55,545 nucleotides of DNA from Deltaproteobacteria bacterium (GCA_019313825.1 JAFDAM010000008.1:1-55545); one strand, 5' to 3'; positions 1 to 7,781 are shown, counted from the first letter of the stretch. Notes: generated by a model not told the origin, from the sequence alone. Made by a program: numbers and translations.

Positions 1-315
1 GCGCTTGCAAAATCACCCGAATTATGTGTAGTAAATTAGTAAACAGTAAAGGAAACAAAGGGAAGGACGGAAAGAAATGGGCTGAACTTCACATAATACA
101 GAACTTCACATAACGCAACCATTCATTGATGTAGTGACAGTTGCTATGCTAGTCATAGTATTTTTATGGTAGACACCTGATTTTGTCAAGAATATTCATT
201 ATATTGATAGGATGGTTGGCAGTAACATTACTGATATTTGACGGCTTTGTGGTATAGTCATTGAAATATTGCCTTACTTCAATCTATCCCATACCCTCTT
301 TGGAAAGGTCGACAT
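1..315. other. Left-edge non-coding stretch with repeated motif
   Basis: AT-rich and with no credible gene. GAACTTCACATAA occurs twice in direct orientation (84-96 and 101-113, period 17), and an inverted copy with one mismatch, TTATGTGTAGT, lies at 22-32. This arrangement resembles binding-site arrays at the ends of mobile elements or recombination sites, but no recombinase gene is in the window, so that reading is inference. The rest (115-300) shows nothing recognisable; it must hold the promoter of the methyltransferase starting at 316. Confidence 0.4.
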
Positions 316-981
316 ATGAGATCGAAGATCATCATTGAGAGGATACCGCGGCTATTCGCTTCTCTCTATGAGAAGGCTACAAGGACCGCCATAGGAGGAT
401 ACTATGCAGAGGTGGCCGAAGAGGTCGTCACTAGTCTAAGACAAGGCAGGCTCCTGGACCTTGGTACAGGCCCCGGATATCTTCCCATAGAAATCGTGAA
501 GAGGTCGCAATCCATCAGGGTTGACGGGATCGACCTGAGCGCCGGATTGATAGGCATGGCCAGGATAAATGCCGCAAAGGCGGGTGTAGCCCATAGGTTG
601 CATTTTGAGTCCGGAAATGCTGCCATGCTGAGATTTAATGACGATTCATATGAGATGGTGATCAGTACGGGCATGCTCCACATGTTAAGGGAGCCCGTAA
701 AGGTCCTTCGAGAGTGCCGCCGGGTACTGAAACCCGGAGGAGAGGCATGGATATATGACCCTGCAAGGGTCTCTTCTCAGCTCGACATCGAGAGGTGGAA
801 GGCCACTCTTTCAAATTTTGAGAGAGTCATGTGTCTTCTCTTCCGTCTCTATAGCATGGTTAATCCCGCCCGGTCATATGATCGGAAGCAGATTACTGCC
901 ATGATCATTGCCGCCGGATTTACGGAATACCGGATACAAGCAGAAGATAACGAGATAAGGATCAAACTTAAAAAAGAATAA
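316..981 (+). CDS. Class I SAM-dependent methyltransferase
   Basis: A 221-residue protein with a Rossmann-type methyltransferase fold. Motif I is LLDLGTGPGY (residues 46-55), followed by an acidic ribose-binding strand (VDGIDLS), a motif IV-like segment (YEMVISTGMLHML) and the post-motif LKPGGEAWIYDP. This is the Methyltransf_11/UbiE-like layout for small-molecule methylation; the acceptor cannot be told from sequence. The start is ATG at 316 with a purine-rich GGAAAGG at about 302-308. The N-terminal 40 residues are helical and carry no signal peptide, so it is cytosolic. It is not obviously in an operon with the toxin-antitoxin pair, which has its own promoter. Function beyond methyl transfer is unknown. 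Confidence 0.8.
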   Translation: MRSKIIIERIPRLFASLYEKATRTAIGGYYAEVAEEVVTSLRQGRLLDLGTGPGYLPIEIVKRSQSIRVDGIDLSAGLIGMARINAAKAGVAHRLHFESGNAAMLRFNDDSYEMVISTGMLHMLREPVKVLRECRRVLKPGGEAWIYDPARVSSQLDIERWKATLSNFERVMCLLFRLYSMVNPARSYDRKQITAMIIAAGFTEYRIQAEDNEIRIKLKKE

Positions 982-1006
982 ATATAGGTGGCACTCTTTT
1001 TTTACC

Positions 1007-1054
1007 TTGACGCCAATCACAGTTTTATATAAAATTGACCATAATTCTGGTCAA
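1007..1054 (+). promoter_or_regulatory. Toxin-antitoxin promoter with overlapping operator
   Basis: A sigma70-type promoter is visible: TTGACG at 1007-1012, a 17-base spacer and TAAAAT at 1030-1035. A perfect inverted repeat, TTGACCA (1035-1041), six bases, TGGTCAA (1048-1054), overlaps the end of the -10 and the likely transcription start, 20 bases before the antitoxin ATG. This is the expected position of an autoregulatory operator bound by a Phd/YefM-type antitoxin alone or with its toxin. Binding itself is inferred. Confidence 0.65.
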
Positions 1055-1073
1055 CCATAATGGAGGTGTTTCA

Positions 1074-1328
1074 ATGGAAACCCTATCACTGTCCGAAGCA
1101 AAGATGAAACTCAGTGAGCTTGTAGAGAGAGTCCACTCGACAGACGAAGAGATCGTGATCACTAAGAACGGCAGGCCCTCTGCTGTTCTGGTAAGCCCTG
1201 ATGAATATGAAAGTTGGAAAGAAAGCATTCAGATCAGGGCTGACGCTGATCTTATGGAGGAGATTAAAAAAGGACTCTCTGCATTAAAGAAAAAAAGCAG
1301 ACTTTATACCCTTGAAGAGCTGTTCTAG
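1074..1328 (+). CDS. Phd/YefM-family antitoxin
   Basis: An 84-residue antitoxin of the Phd/YefM type. The N-terminal half has the family's typical order: a short strand, then SEAKMKLSELVERV, then IVITKNGRPSAVLVSPDEYES. The charged C-terminal tail would be the toxin-binding part. The ATG at 1074 is chosen over an earlier in-frame codon because GGAGG at 1062-1066 sits 7 bases upstream, and because the earlier codon lies inside the operator. The gene ends 3 bases before the toxin ATG, so the two are co-transcribed and probably translationally coupled. It should neutralise the toxin and repress the shared promoter. Confidence 0.85.
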   Translation: METLSLSEAKMKLSELVERVHSTDEEIVITKNGRPSAVLVSPDEYESWKESIQIRADADLMEEIKKGLSALKKKSRLYTLEELF

Positions 1329-1331
1329 TCT

Positions 1332-1643
1332 ATGCCTGCCAAAAAGAGAACAAAATACAGGCTTAGAGTTCCGGATGAAATAGCTGACTTTATTAAAAAC
1401 GTTCATCCTGAGCTTAAAAGAAAGATCAAGTCAGCCTTAAGGGATATCCTTACCGATCCGTATATCGGCAAGTCATTAAGGGATAATCTCAAAGGGCTGT
1501 CAAGTTTCAGAGTAAGTCGCTTCAGAATAATCTATCGGATATCTTCAAAGCGAATTATTGAGCTGATTGCAATCGGACCACGAAAGACCATATACGAACT
1601 TACATACCGGATTTTGAAAAAAGAGGGAAAAAAGAAGAAATAA
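1332..1643 (+). CDS. RelE/ParE-superfamily toxin
   Basis: A 103-residue basic protein of the RelE/ParE toxin superfamily. It opens with YRLRVPDEIADFIKNVHPEL, the paired helices follow (KRKIKSALRDIL), and the core strands contain LKGLSSFRVSRFRIIYRI and IELIAIGPRKTIYE, as in RelE/YafQ-like toxins. Arginines and a late tyrosine are available for ribosome-dependent mRNA cleavage, but a gyrase-targeting ParE role cannot be excluded. It begins 3 bases after the antitoxin stop. The Lys-rich tail (KKEGKKKK) is unremarkable. It appears intact. Confidence 0.82.
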   Translation: MPAKKRTKYRLRVPDEIADFIKNVHPELKRKIKSALRDILTDPYIGKSLRDNLKGLSSFRVSRFRIIYRISSKRIIELIAIGPRKTIYELTYRILKKEGKKKK

Positions 1644-1712
1644 TCCCTTCATCACAAGTACTGTTTCGTCAAAGGTATCGCCCTGACCTAATTGTTTCAA
1701 CAAGGAGAAAAG

Positions 1713-3104
1713 ATGAAAGAGTTGACCTACATGTCCGCTACCCGATTGGCTGATTCAATCCGTAAAAAGGAGGTTTCGTCCGAGGAAGTGATTAATGCCA
1801 ACCTTGAGCGTATCGAGGAGGTAAATCCGCGGATCAACGCAGTGGTGCAGTTTGCGGATACAGCCATTGACCGGGCACGCGAGGCAGACTCCGCCCTTGC
1901 ACGCGGGGAGATAAAGGGCCCCCTTCACGGTGTCCCCATGACAATCAAGGACAACCTTGATACGGCCGGCGTAATCAGCACCGGCGGCACAATGGGGCGC
2001 GCCTCGTTTATCCCCGAAAAGGATGCAACTGTTGTGGCCCGCATGTATGAAGCAGGAGCGATCCTTCTGGGCAAGACAAACACACCGGAATTCACTTTGT
2101 CCTTTGAGACAGACAACCTGATTTATGGGCGCACAAGCAATCCATATGACCTCTCGCGATCAAGCGGCGGAAGCAGTGGCGGGGCTGCTGCGATTATTGC
2201 GGCAGGCGGCTCGCCCATGGATATAGGCAGCGATGCGGCCGGAAGTATCCGTTTCCCGACCCATTGCTGCGGCACGGCTGGCATCAAACCCACGGCAGGG
2301 AGAGTACCCAGAACCGGCCATATAGTACCAGCCGCCGGACCGGCTGACGCCTTTAACCATATCGGTCCTATTGCAAGGTTTGTGGAAGACCTGGCATTGA
2401 TCCTGCCGATCATTTCAGGACCTGACTGGTACGACCAGACAGTCGTTCCGATGCCAATCAATGATCCGGATCTTGTGGACCTCAAGGCCCTGCGTGCCGC
2501 TCTGTATACGGACAACGGTCTCATGACGCCGACCCGGGATATTGTTGATACGGTGAATTCGGCGGCAAAGGCCCTTTCAGATACTGGTATGGCCGTGGAA
2601 GAAGCAAGACCGAATGTCTTTGATCAGGTCATGGAGATCTTTTTCGGCATAACAGGGGCAGACGGCGGTTCCAGGCTTAAATCGTTGCTCCGGGAATACG
2701 GGACAACAGATATCCACCCATCTATCAGGAGGCTTATAGAGAGGGCTGCTTCCCGTAGTATGTCGGCAACGGATCTAACGGACCTATGGACCAGATGGGA
2801 TATATTCAAGAGCGACATGCTCTCCTTTATGGAGCAATACGATCTTATCATCTGTCCTGTCTGTGCCCTTACTGCCCTTGAGCACGGTGCGACAGCCGAT
2901 CCTGGTAAATTCATCGGGTTTAGTTATACCACGACCTATAACCTGACAGGTTGGCCCTGCGTTGTTGTCAGATGCGGTACTTCTGCCGACGGTTTGCCCA
3001 TAGGCGTTCAGATAGTGGCACGTCCATGGCGGGAAGACGTGGCCCTAGCCGCGGGCCGATACCTTGAAAAACAATTGGGCGGCTGGCAACCACCCCCGCT
3101 ATAA
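1713..3104 (+). CDS. Amidase (amidase signature family)
   Basis: A 463-residue amidase signature enzyme hydrolysing a C-N amide bond. The Ser-cisSer-Lys triad is visible: Lys79 in PMTIKDN, Ser154 in SGGSSGG and the nucleophile Ser178 in DAAGSIRFP. The motif normally reads D-x-G-G-S-I-R; here Ala replaces the first Gly. The C-terminal part (NLTGWPCVVVRCG, then DGLPIGVQIVARPWRED) is typical. It is not obviously GatA, since no gatB or gatC lies nearby, so a catabolic or xenobiotic amidase is likelier. ATG 1713 is preferred over TTG 1692 because AAGGAG (1702-1707) is placed for it. It stands alone between the toxin and a hairpin-rich spacer. Confidence 0.87.
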   Translation: MKELTYMSATRLADSIRKKEVSSEEVINANLERIEEVNPRINAVVQFADTAIDRAREADSALARGEIKGPLHGVPMTIKDNLDTAGVISTGGTMGRASFIPEKDATVVARMYEAGAILLGKTNTPEFTLSFETDNLIYGRTSNPYDLSRSSGGSSGGAAAIIAAGGSPMDIGSDAAGSIRFPTHCCGTAGIKPTAGRVPRTGHIVPAAGPADAFNHIGPIARFVEDLALILPIISGPDWYDQTVVPMPINDPDLVDLKALRAALYTDNGLMTPTRDIVDTVNSAAKALSDTGMAVEEARPNVFDQVMEIFFGITGADGGSRLKSLLREYGTTDIHPSIRRLIERAASRSMSATDLTDLWTRWDIFKSDMLSFMEQYDLIICPVCALTALEHGATADPGKFIGFSYTTTYNLTGWPCVVVRCGTSADGLPIGVQIVARPWREDVALAAGRYLEKQLGGWQPPPL

Positions 3105-3150
3105 GAGAATAAACGCAGGTGCAATTTAGTCAGGTGTACAACTTTTACGT

Positions 3151-3239
3151 GAAAAAGCCAGAATGCCCCGTGCTTTGCTCGGGGATGAATGGCCATAGGG
3201 GTTTGTGGGCGGAGCCCCCAAAATCAAACAGGCTTTTTC
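3151..3239 (+). other. Three-way-junction-like inverted repeat structure
   Basis: GAAAAAGCC (3151-3159) pairs perfectly with GGCTTTTTC (3231-3239). The enclosed sequence holds two arms: CCCCG...CGGGG (3166-3184) and an arm with outer stem GTTTG/CAAAC (3201-3229) around TGGGC-GGA-GCCCCCA. It could be a complex terminator for the amidase, a small structured RNA, or a remnant of an IS200/IS605-like element end. Nothing shows that it is transcribed. Confidence 0.4.
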
Positions 3240-3250
3240 CTTAGAAGAAG

Positions 3251-3311
3251 CCCCGACCTTTGGTCGGGGTTCTTCACTGTTCAATTTTTAAAACCACGTC
3301 CTTTGGACGTG
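3251..3311. repeat. REP-like hairpin pair with TTT loops
   Basis: Two hairpins with identical loops lie in series: CCCCGACC-TTT-GGTCGGGG (3251-3269) followed by TTCTTC, and CACGTCC-TTT-GGACGTG (3295-3311). Perfect stems with matching CC-TTT-GG tips resemble REP elements or the subterminal hairpins of IS200/IS605 elements. No transposase gene is in the window. The second stem resembles the CCACGTCC end of the dispersed palindromic repeat family seen nearby. Confidence 0.45.
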
Positions 3312-3342
3312 ATTAGAAATATTTGGCTCTGCCTGAAAGAAC

Positions 3343-3600
3343 ATTCCAATCCGGCAATGACCATTAATAAGGTATGAGGTTCAAGGTTTAAGGTTTAGGG
3401 ATTAAAATAATTCGGGAAGTAAATATGTTTTACCTTATGCCGTGCACCTTAAACCATATACCTTTTTCTATTTACATATCGCCTTGAAAAGATCCCGCCA
3501 CGGCGGGACTTCCTATGATAGACACACACCTTTGGGGTGTATACAATACCACGTCCTTCCCCGTAATCGGGGGCTTCGATGGGCGAGGATTCTTTTTTTA
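3343..3600 (+). repeat. Dispersed palindromic repeat, partial copy 1
   Basis: It contains the family's end ATCCGGCAATGACCAT (about 3351), a low-complexity stretch (TTCAAGGTTTAAGGTTTAGG), ATATCGCCTTGAA (3476-3488), a GC hairpin CCCGCC-AC-GGCGGG, ACACCTTTGGGGTGT and a terminal segment with CCACGTCC, CCCCG-TAAT-CGGGG and GAGGATTCTTT. The internal CAAATATTTG core of full copies is missing. It fills the spacer before the UbiD-family gene and probably supplies or surrounds its promoter. Confidence 0.6.
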
Positions 3601-3638
3601 ATTGTTTTTCGAAATCTAAACACTAGGAGAATATAGCC

Positions 3639-5102
3639 ATGGGACCTTACGATTCAATAAGAGATTATGTAGCGGATCTGGAAGAGAGGGGGAAGTGTAT
3701 CAGGATCAAGGAGATGGACCAGGATCTTTATGAGGCAACCGCTTTCCTATATACCCTGATGGACCGGATGAGAGCGGAAGCGCCCTGTTTTCTCCTAGAA
3801 AAGACGAAGATCAACGGCAGGTGGTATGAGACACCAGTCATTGGAAATGCATTGAACGGTTTTGATATGGTGGCACAGTGCCTTGGCGTAGATTATGTTT
3901 CGGACGACCAGGCCGCGATGTTTACCGAGGCAGGCAAAAAGATCTCAGCTTGCCTCAAAGAGGGGCTTGGTCTGCCGTTCATTGAGCCGCGGATTGTAGA
4001 CAGGAAGAAGGCCCCCTGCAAAGAGGTCTGCCTGAAAGGGGCGGACGCGGACCTTTTTCAATTCCCATGGATTCAGAATAATCCCGGTGACGGAGGACAG
4101 TATATCAGCACTGGGGCCTTTATCATTGAAGATGAGGAACTGGGTCGGAACGTTGCCATACACCGCATGCAGGTGAAGGAGGCCCGTAAGGCGGGTGCCA
4201 ATTTTGCAGGCGGATGCCACGCCCATCAGATCATGATGAGAGCAAAGGCGAAAGGCAAAAAGAAGATAGATGCCGCGGTCGCAATCGGGGTCGATCCCAT
4301 CACGTGGATGATATCAGCATCACGCATGACAGGATTGGGTGAAGACGAATTCGCTCTCTCGGGCGGTTTCAGGCGGAAACCAGTGGAACTAATCAAATGC
4401 GAGACCATTGACCTGCATGTGCCGGCCCATGCGGAGATCATACTGGAGGGGGAAATCCCCATGGAGATGGAGCAGGAGGGCCCCTATGGTGAGATGCACG
4501 GATATATGGGGTCGGAGAAGCAGTCATTCTTCATGAATATAAAGGCGATTACGCACAGACATAATCCCTGGGTGTGGAATTTTTGGCCGGGGGCTGAACA
4601 CAGCTATATGAGTCTACCAGCAAACACCGTATTGAAGCTGCGCCTGAAAGAGATGATGCCCAACCTTGTGGAGCTTTTTTCACTCCCTGATGTCCCTGCC
4701 ATTGGCGTTGCCAGCATAGACAAGAGATTTCCGGGCGAGGGTATAGAGGCAGGCCTAATGCTATTCGGTTACAGACCCTTTGGATTCACCAGAAAGGTGA
4801 TAATAGTAGTGGATAAGGATGTGGCGCCGAACGATATTCCAAAGGTAATCCACTCCATGGGCACCCGATGGCAGCCGGTCCCGGCCAGCCACCTTATTGA
4901 TCAGACCTTTCATTCACCCATGGACCCGAGTCTGAAGGAGCCCTTTTTAAGCAGTAAGATCATCATCGACGCGACAAAGCAGCTCCCAGGCGAAGGTGGT
5001 CCTGACGCCTATCCTGAAAATAACCTGGCAATCCTGGAGAAGGAAGCCCCAAGTGCGTTTGAAATGGTTAAGGAAAAATGGGATACCTATTTTCAGAAAT
5101 AG
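3639..5102 (+). CDS. UbiD-family (de)carboxylase
   Basis: A 487-residue prenylated-FMN-dependent decarboxylase of the UbiD/Fdc family, about the usual length. The catalytic Arg-Glu-Glu set is readable: Arg176 in NVAIHRMQ, and Glu280 and Glu285 in EGPYGEMHGY. The N-terminal FMN domain contains QFPWIQNNPGDGGQYI, and the C-terminal dimerisation region follows. Members act on unsaturated or aromatic acids; in anaerobes many serve aromatic compound breakdown. Whether this one acts on a ubiquinone precursor or a catabolic substrate cannot be told. No UbiX prenyltransferase lies nearby, so the cofactor must come from elsewhere. ATG 3639 has AGGAG about 10 bases upstream. It converges on the hydrolase at 5300. 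Confidence 0.88.
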   Translation: MGPYDSIRDYVADLEERGKCIRIKEMDQDLYEATAFLYTLMDRMRAEAPCFLLEKTKINGRWYETPVIGNALNGFDMVAQCLGVDYVSDDQAAMFTEAGKKISACLKEGLGLPFIEPRIVDRKKAPCKEVCLKGADADLFQFPWIQNNPGDGGQYISTGAFIIEDEELGRNVAIHRMQVKEARKAGANFAGGCHAHQIMMRAKAKGKKKIDAAVAIGVDPITWMISASRMTGLGEDEFALSGGFRRKPVELIKCETIDLHVPAHAEIILEGEIPMEMEQEGPYGEMHGYMGSEKQSFFMNIKAITHRHNPWVWNFWPGAEHSYMSLPANTVLKLRLKEMMPNLVELFSLPDVPAIGVASIDKRFPGEGIEAGLMLFGYRPFGFTRKVIIVVDKDVAPNDIPKVIHSMGTRWQPVPASHLIDQTFHSPMDPSLKEPFLSSKIIIDATKQLPGEGGPDAYPENNLAILEKEAPSAFEMVKEKWDTYFQK

Positions 5103-5238
5103 GAAACAGGGGATATAATTGTCAGCTATCTCAAGAGTCAAGAGTAGATTTGATCACTTTATTTAGACTTATCAAATGATGTAACTGCTTAATAATCCGG
5201 CCATTTCTATTCGGAAGATTCTAATATGGCGGGGTAGT

Positions 5239-5267
5239 GGGGAGATGCTGTCAGACTACGTCTCCCC
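5239..5267. terminator. Hairpin between convergent genes
   Basis: GGGGAGA (5239-5245) and TCTCCCC (5261-5267) form a 7-base-pair stem with a 15-base loop between the convergent UbiD-family and CocE-type genes. There is no strong U run on either strand, so it is a weak terminator candidate that could serve both directions. Confidence 0.4.
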
Positions 5268-5299
5268 GCTCTTGGATCAAGCCTTGTCGCCCGCTTCTT

Positions 5300-7111
5300 T
5301 CATGATACTGGCTGCAACCATAATTCCTCATCGGTTTCAGGTATAACAGGCAGTAAAAGGTGTGATTGAAACTTTGCGTCACGATAGAATTTATACTGGA
5401 TCAACTTGGAATTCGGAATAAAGACCATGGATTCCAATTTTGCCCAACTGGCTTCATGAAACGGGCTGTAATCCATTGTCGCAAGCTCCAACTCCAGTTT
5501 CTGTCCCGGCATGATAACAATTGACTGCTCACGAAATTCGATTGCATATTCATTAACTTCACCCGGCTTTACGGGAACTTCCTTTGTGTGATCGTGAATA
5601 GGTATGCCGGGTTGTGATCTTTCGTGGATAATAGCCCTGTGAGATGCCTTTAGATAACCTCCGGTGATTGGCCTTCTATCCCCATTAGGATATAGCAGGA
5701 AAAGCTTGGCCACGAAGTTGGCATCTTCAGCATCTATCGAGGCATAAAGATGAAGGGCAAGGGGCCCGGTAATTTCAAGAGGTTTATTTAAAGGTTTGGT
5801 CGTGTATTTAACAGAAGGCAGTTCGTTTGATACCATTGGCGGTACGTGAACCAGGCTGTCAGGAATAAGGTCCTCCTTCTCTTCCGGGAGGGTTGACAAC
5901 TCCCCTGCTTTTCGCAGATAGAACTTTGACCACTTTGTCCTGGCAAGAGGCCACTCGTTCTCATAGCGAAACCTCTCAGCCCCCATTACATATATCTTGA
6001 TGGGAGGCTCATCCATAAGGCCGGTATCGATCCCCTTGAGCCAGTGGTCGAACCATCTTAAATACTCCTCATTATAATACCTGAACGGCAGCTCAATAAC
6101 GGTCCAATAGGGGCCATACATGATGACTTTCTTTTGGACATCAAGGGCCGGGTCCATATAGGGCTCAAAGACACGCCACTGGCCCTGTCCCATTACTGCG
6201 CCCCAATGACCGTTGAGGTACACCGGAATCTGCACCTTGTGCCAGTGGTTTCTTGGTGATCTTGCTGCCCAGAATTCGTCGTCCAGCGGATGCATAAGGA
6301 TATCGAGCCACCACGCATTGAATCCGGGAGGCCAGCACGATAGCGTTTTCAATAGATAGGAGCAGGCCTGTATATCAGGATCACTCTCCCACCTTTCTCT
6401 CATCTTCTGTTTAAGCTCTTCAGGTGAATTTTCCCTCTCAATGTAGGACCTAAATTCCTTGTTCGCCGGACATAGCCCTTGAAATGTATGGGCAAATGTA
6501 CCAAGTATGCCCCCTTCATAAAACCATGGGTACATGTCATCCACAACACCAATGGGCATGATGGTCTTTAAATGGGGAGGCTGCTGCGCTGCTGCCAGCA
6601 ACTGTATCATCCCGAAATAGGAAAAACCGATCATTGCCACATTTCCGTCACACCACGGCTGCTGAGCGATCCACTCTACAAGGTCATATATATCCTCCTG
6701 CTCCTGCGGCCCGCAGAAACCGTCCCATTCTCCCTCTGATTTGCCTATTCCCCGGGGATCCGGAATAACAAATGCATATCCCCTGGGCACGAAATATTCT
6801 ATTTCACCTGACTCTATTGTGTGGTCGAACATAAGAGAGCTTGGTCTTATGGGAGGTCTTTTCAGGGATTGTAAAGATTTGCCGTAGGGTGCCCATGCAA
6901 TCAAGGCAGGGAACTTTTCGCCCTCAATATTCGGGCGAAAAACATCCGTACAAAGCTGTGCCCCATCACGAAGCGGCAAATAGATATCCAGGTCCTCAAT
7001 AATATTATATTGGGGTTTGGAAATCCGGTCCATATTCTTAAAGTACCTGGCATCCCAGTATGGTTGATTTCTTAGCTCTATCTCTTTGTGTGAAACTTCC
7101 CTTACTGCCAT
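5300..7111 (-). CDS. CocE/NonD-type alpha/beta hydrolase (peptidase S15-like)
   Basis: A 603-residue serine hydrolase of the CocE/NonD family. The N-terminal catalytic domain has the family start (DIYLPLRDGAQLCTDVFRP), a DPRGIGKSEGEW segment and the nucleophile elbow GFSYFGM with Ser164; WFDHWLKG closes the hydrolase domain. The C-terminal part (from about residue 440) is the jelly-roll lid (ITGPLALHLYAS and PGQKLELELAT). No signal peptide is present. Family members are X-Pro dipeptidyl peptidases, cocaine esterases and acylases; the substrate is not predictable. ATG 7111 is preceded by AAAGGGGG. Its frame stays open upstream as far as the G11 tract, which would join it to the small ORF at 7143 if one G were lost. 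Confidence 0.87.
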   Translation of the reverse strand: MAVREVSHKEIELRNQPYWDARYFKNMDRISKPQYNIIEDLDIYLPLRDGAQLCTDVFRPNIEGEKFPALIAWAPYGKSLQSLKRPPIRPSSLMFDHTIESGEIEYFVPRGYAFVIPDPRGIGKSEGEWDGFCGPQEQEDIYDLVEWIAQQPWCDGNVAMIGFSYFGMIQLLAAAQQPPHLKTIMPIGVVDDMYPWFYEGGILGTFAHTFQGLCPANKEFRSYIERENSPEELKQKMRERWESDPDIQACSYLLKTLSCWPPGFNAWWLDILMHPLDDEFWAARSPRNHWHKVQIPVYLNGHWGAVMGQGQWRVFEPYMDPALDVQKKVIMYGPYWTVIELPFRYYNEEYLRWFDHWLKGIDTGLMDEPPIKIYVMGAERFRYENEWPLARTKWSKFYLRKAGELSTLPEEKEDLIPDSLVHVPPMVSNELPSVKYTTKPLNKPLEITGPLALHLYASIDAEDANFVAKLFLLYPNGDRRPITGGYLKASHRAIIHERSQPGIPIHDHTKEVPVKPGEVNEYAIEFREQSIVIMPGQKLELELATMDYSPFHEASWAKLESMVFIPNSKLIQYKFYRDAKFQSHLLLPVIPETDEELWLQPVS

Positions 7112-7142
7112 TGCAACCCCCTTTCTATTATGTTCTATATTT

Positions 7143-7349
7143 TTAGCCCCCCCCCCCGATCTCGGGCCGGCCAGCCTTATAAGTCAGGCCGCTTAAAAAG
7201 CAGTAGATGGAATGACCCTCCCAGGGTCCTCCCGGTGAGGCCGCCTCGATCAAGTATCGCCAGCCGGAGCAGCCCCTACAGATCTTTCCCTCAGGACGCA
7301 TACAGGGCGGGTATTTGCCCCTATGTATTACCACAGGCCCAGTGCCCAT
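7143..7349 (-). CDS. Small Cys-containing hypothetical protein ending in a G tract
   Basis: A short reading frame of about 68 residues upstream of the hydrolase and on the same strand. The case for translation is a strong AGGAGGAG 9 bases before ATG 7349 (an in-frame ATG at 7355 sits too close to it). The product has cysteines in YPPCMRPEGKICRGCSGWRYL and IYCF, and ends in GRPEIGGGG encoded by the G11 homopolymer, followed at once by TAA. I do not recognise a family; a small metal- or Fe-S-binding protein is possible. It could instead be the displaced N-terminus of a longer hydrolase, or spurious. Confidence 0.4.
   Translation of the reverse strand: MGTGPVVIHRGKYPPCMRPEGKICRGCSGWRYLIEAASPGGPWEGHSIYCFLSGLTYKAGRPEIGGGG
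7147..7157. repeat. Homopolymeric C11/G11 tract
   Basis: Eleven consecutive C on the plus strand, G in the sense of the hydrolase. It ends the small ORF at 7143-7349 and lies 35 bases before the hydrolase ATG. With ten G the small ORF would read GCT AAA AAT ATA GAA... straight into the hydrolase frame without a stop. It is therefore either a phase-variation tract or a spot for a sequencing or assembly length error. Confidence 0.9.
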
Positions 7350-7414
7350 GTCCATCTCCTCCTAATACAGCTTGCGGTCGTTTATGGGTTGAGTATTGAA
7401 AGGCGTTCAACTAG

Positions 7415-7453
7415 ATTGTCGCGGTCTTTAATTGTCGCGGAATATTTTGCGAC
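7415..7453. promoter_or_regulatory. Possible operator repeats upstream of the small ORF/hydrolase
   Basis: ATTGTCGCGG occurs twice in direct orientation (7415-7424 and 7431-7440, 16-base period) and GCGAC follows at 7449-7453, forming an inverted pair with the second copy. The block lies 65-105 bases upstream of the minus-strand small ORF. Repeats at this spacing suit a dimeric regulator, but no regulator gene is adjacent. Confidence 0.3.
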
Positions 7454-7577
7454 GTTCTATTCCACGTATCATTACATGGTGCAATACACCAGGAGCATCA
7501 AGGCGTGCTAATCCTGGCATGTCTCCGATTAGACATTATAATAGACATCTGTCATGTTATTTAGTTATTTAAGGATG

Positions 7578-7780
7578 TCACCCTCGACTACCCTTTAACA
7601 GATCATGTGTCATTGGTCTTGAAAACTTGAGTTCCTCTAATTCAGTGGCAATCGATGTGGCCTCAAGCAAACCGATCCATATGGGTAGGATTTTTTCCCA
7701 TTCACCTCTTTCAGAATAACGATCGAGCCTTTTGTTAAAGAATCAATGGTCAATGCCGAGATGACCATAGGTCTTAACAT
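7578..7780 (-). pseudogene. Decayed bifunctional nuclease (DUF151/BFN) gene
   Basis: On the minus strand a start at 7780 with AGAGGTG upstream reads MLRPMVISALTIDSLTKGS and continues VILKEVNGKK. It then loses frame in an A6 run (T6 at 7691-7696 on the plus strand). One added A restores ILPIWIGLLEATSIATELE, followed by FSRPMTHDLLKG. LPIWIG, the EA-S-IA helix and RPMTHDLL are the hallmarks of the bifunctional nuclease domain. The reading then ends in TGA at 7578 after about 68 residues, where an intact member continues to roughly 130-160. The gene is thus both frameshifted and truncated and should be non-functional. Confidence 0.8.
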
Positions 7781-7781
7781 C

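Noticed and set aside
1692-1712. TTG start for the amidase
   Set aside because: AAGGAG at 1702-1707 is placed for ATG 1713, and TTG 1692 has no ribosome site.
3442-3636. A 64-residue open frame before the UbiD-family gene
   Set aside because: It lies in a repeat copy full of hairpins and has no ribosome site or motif.
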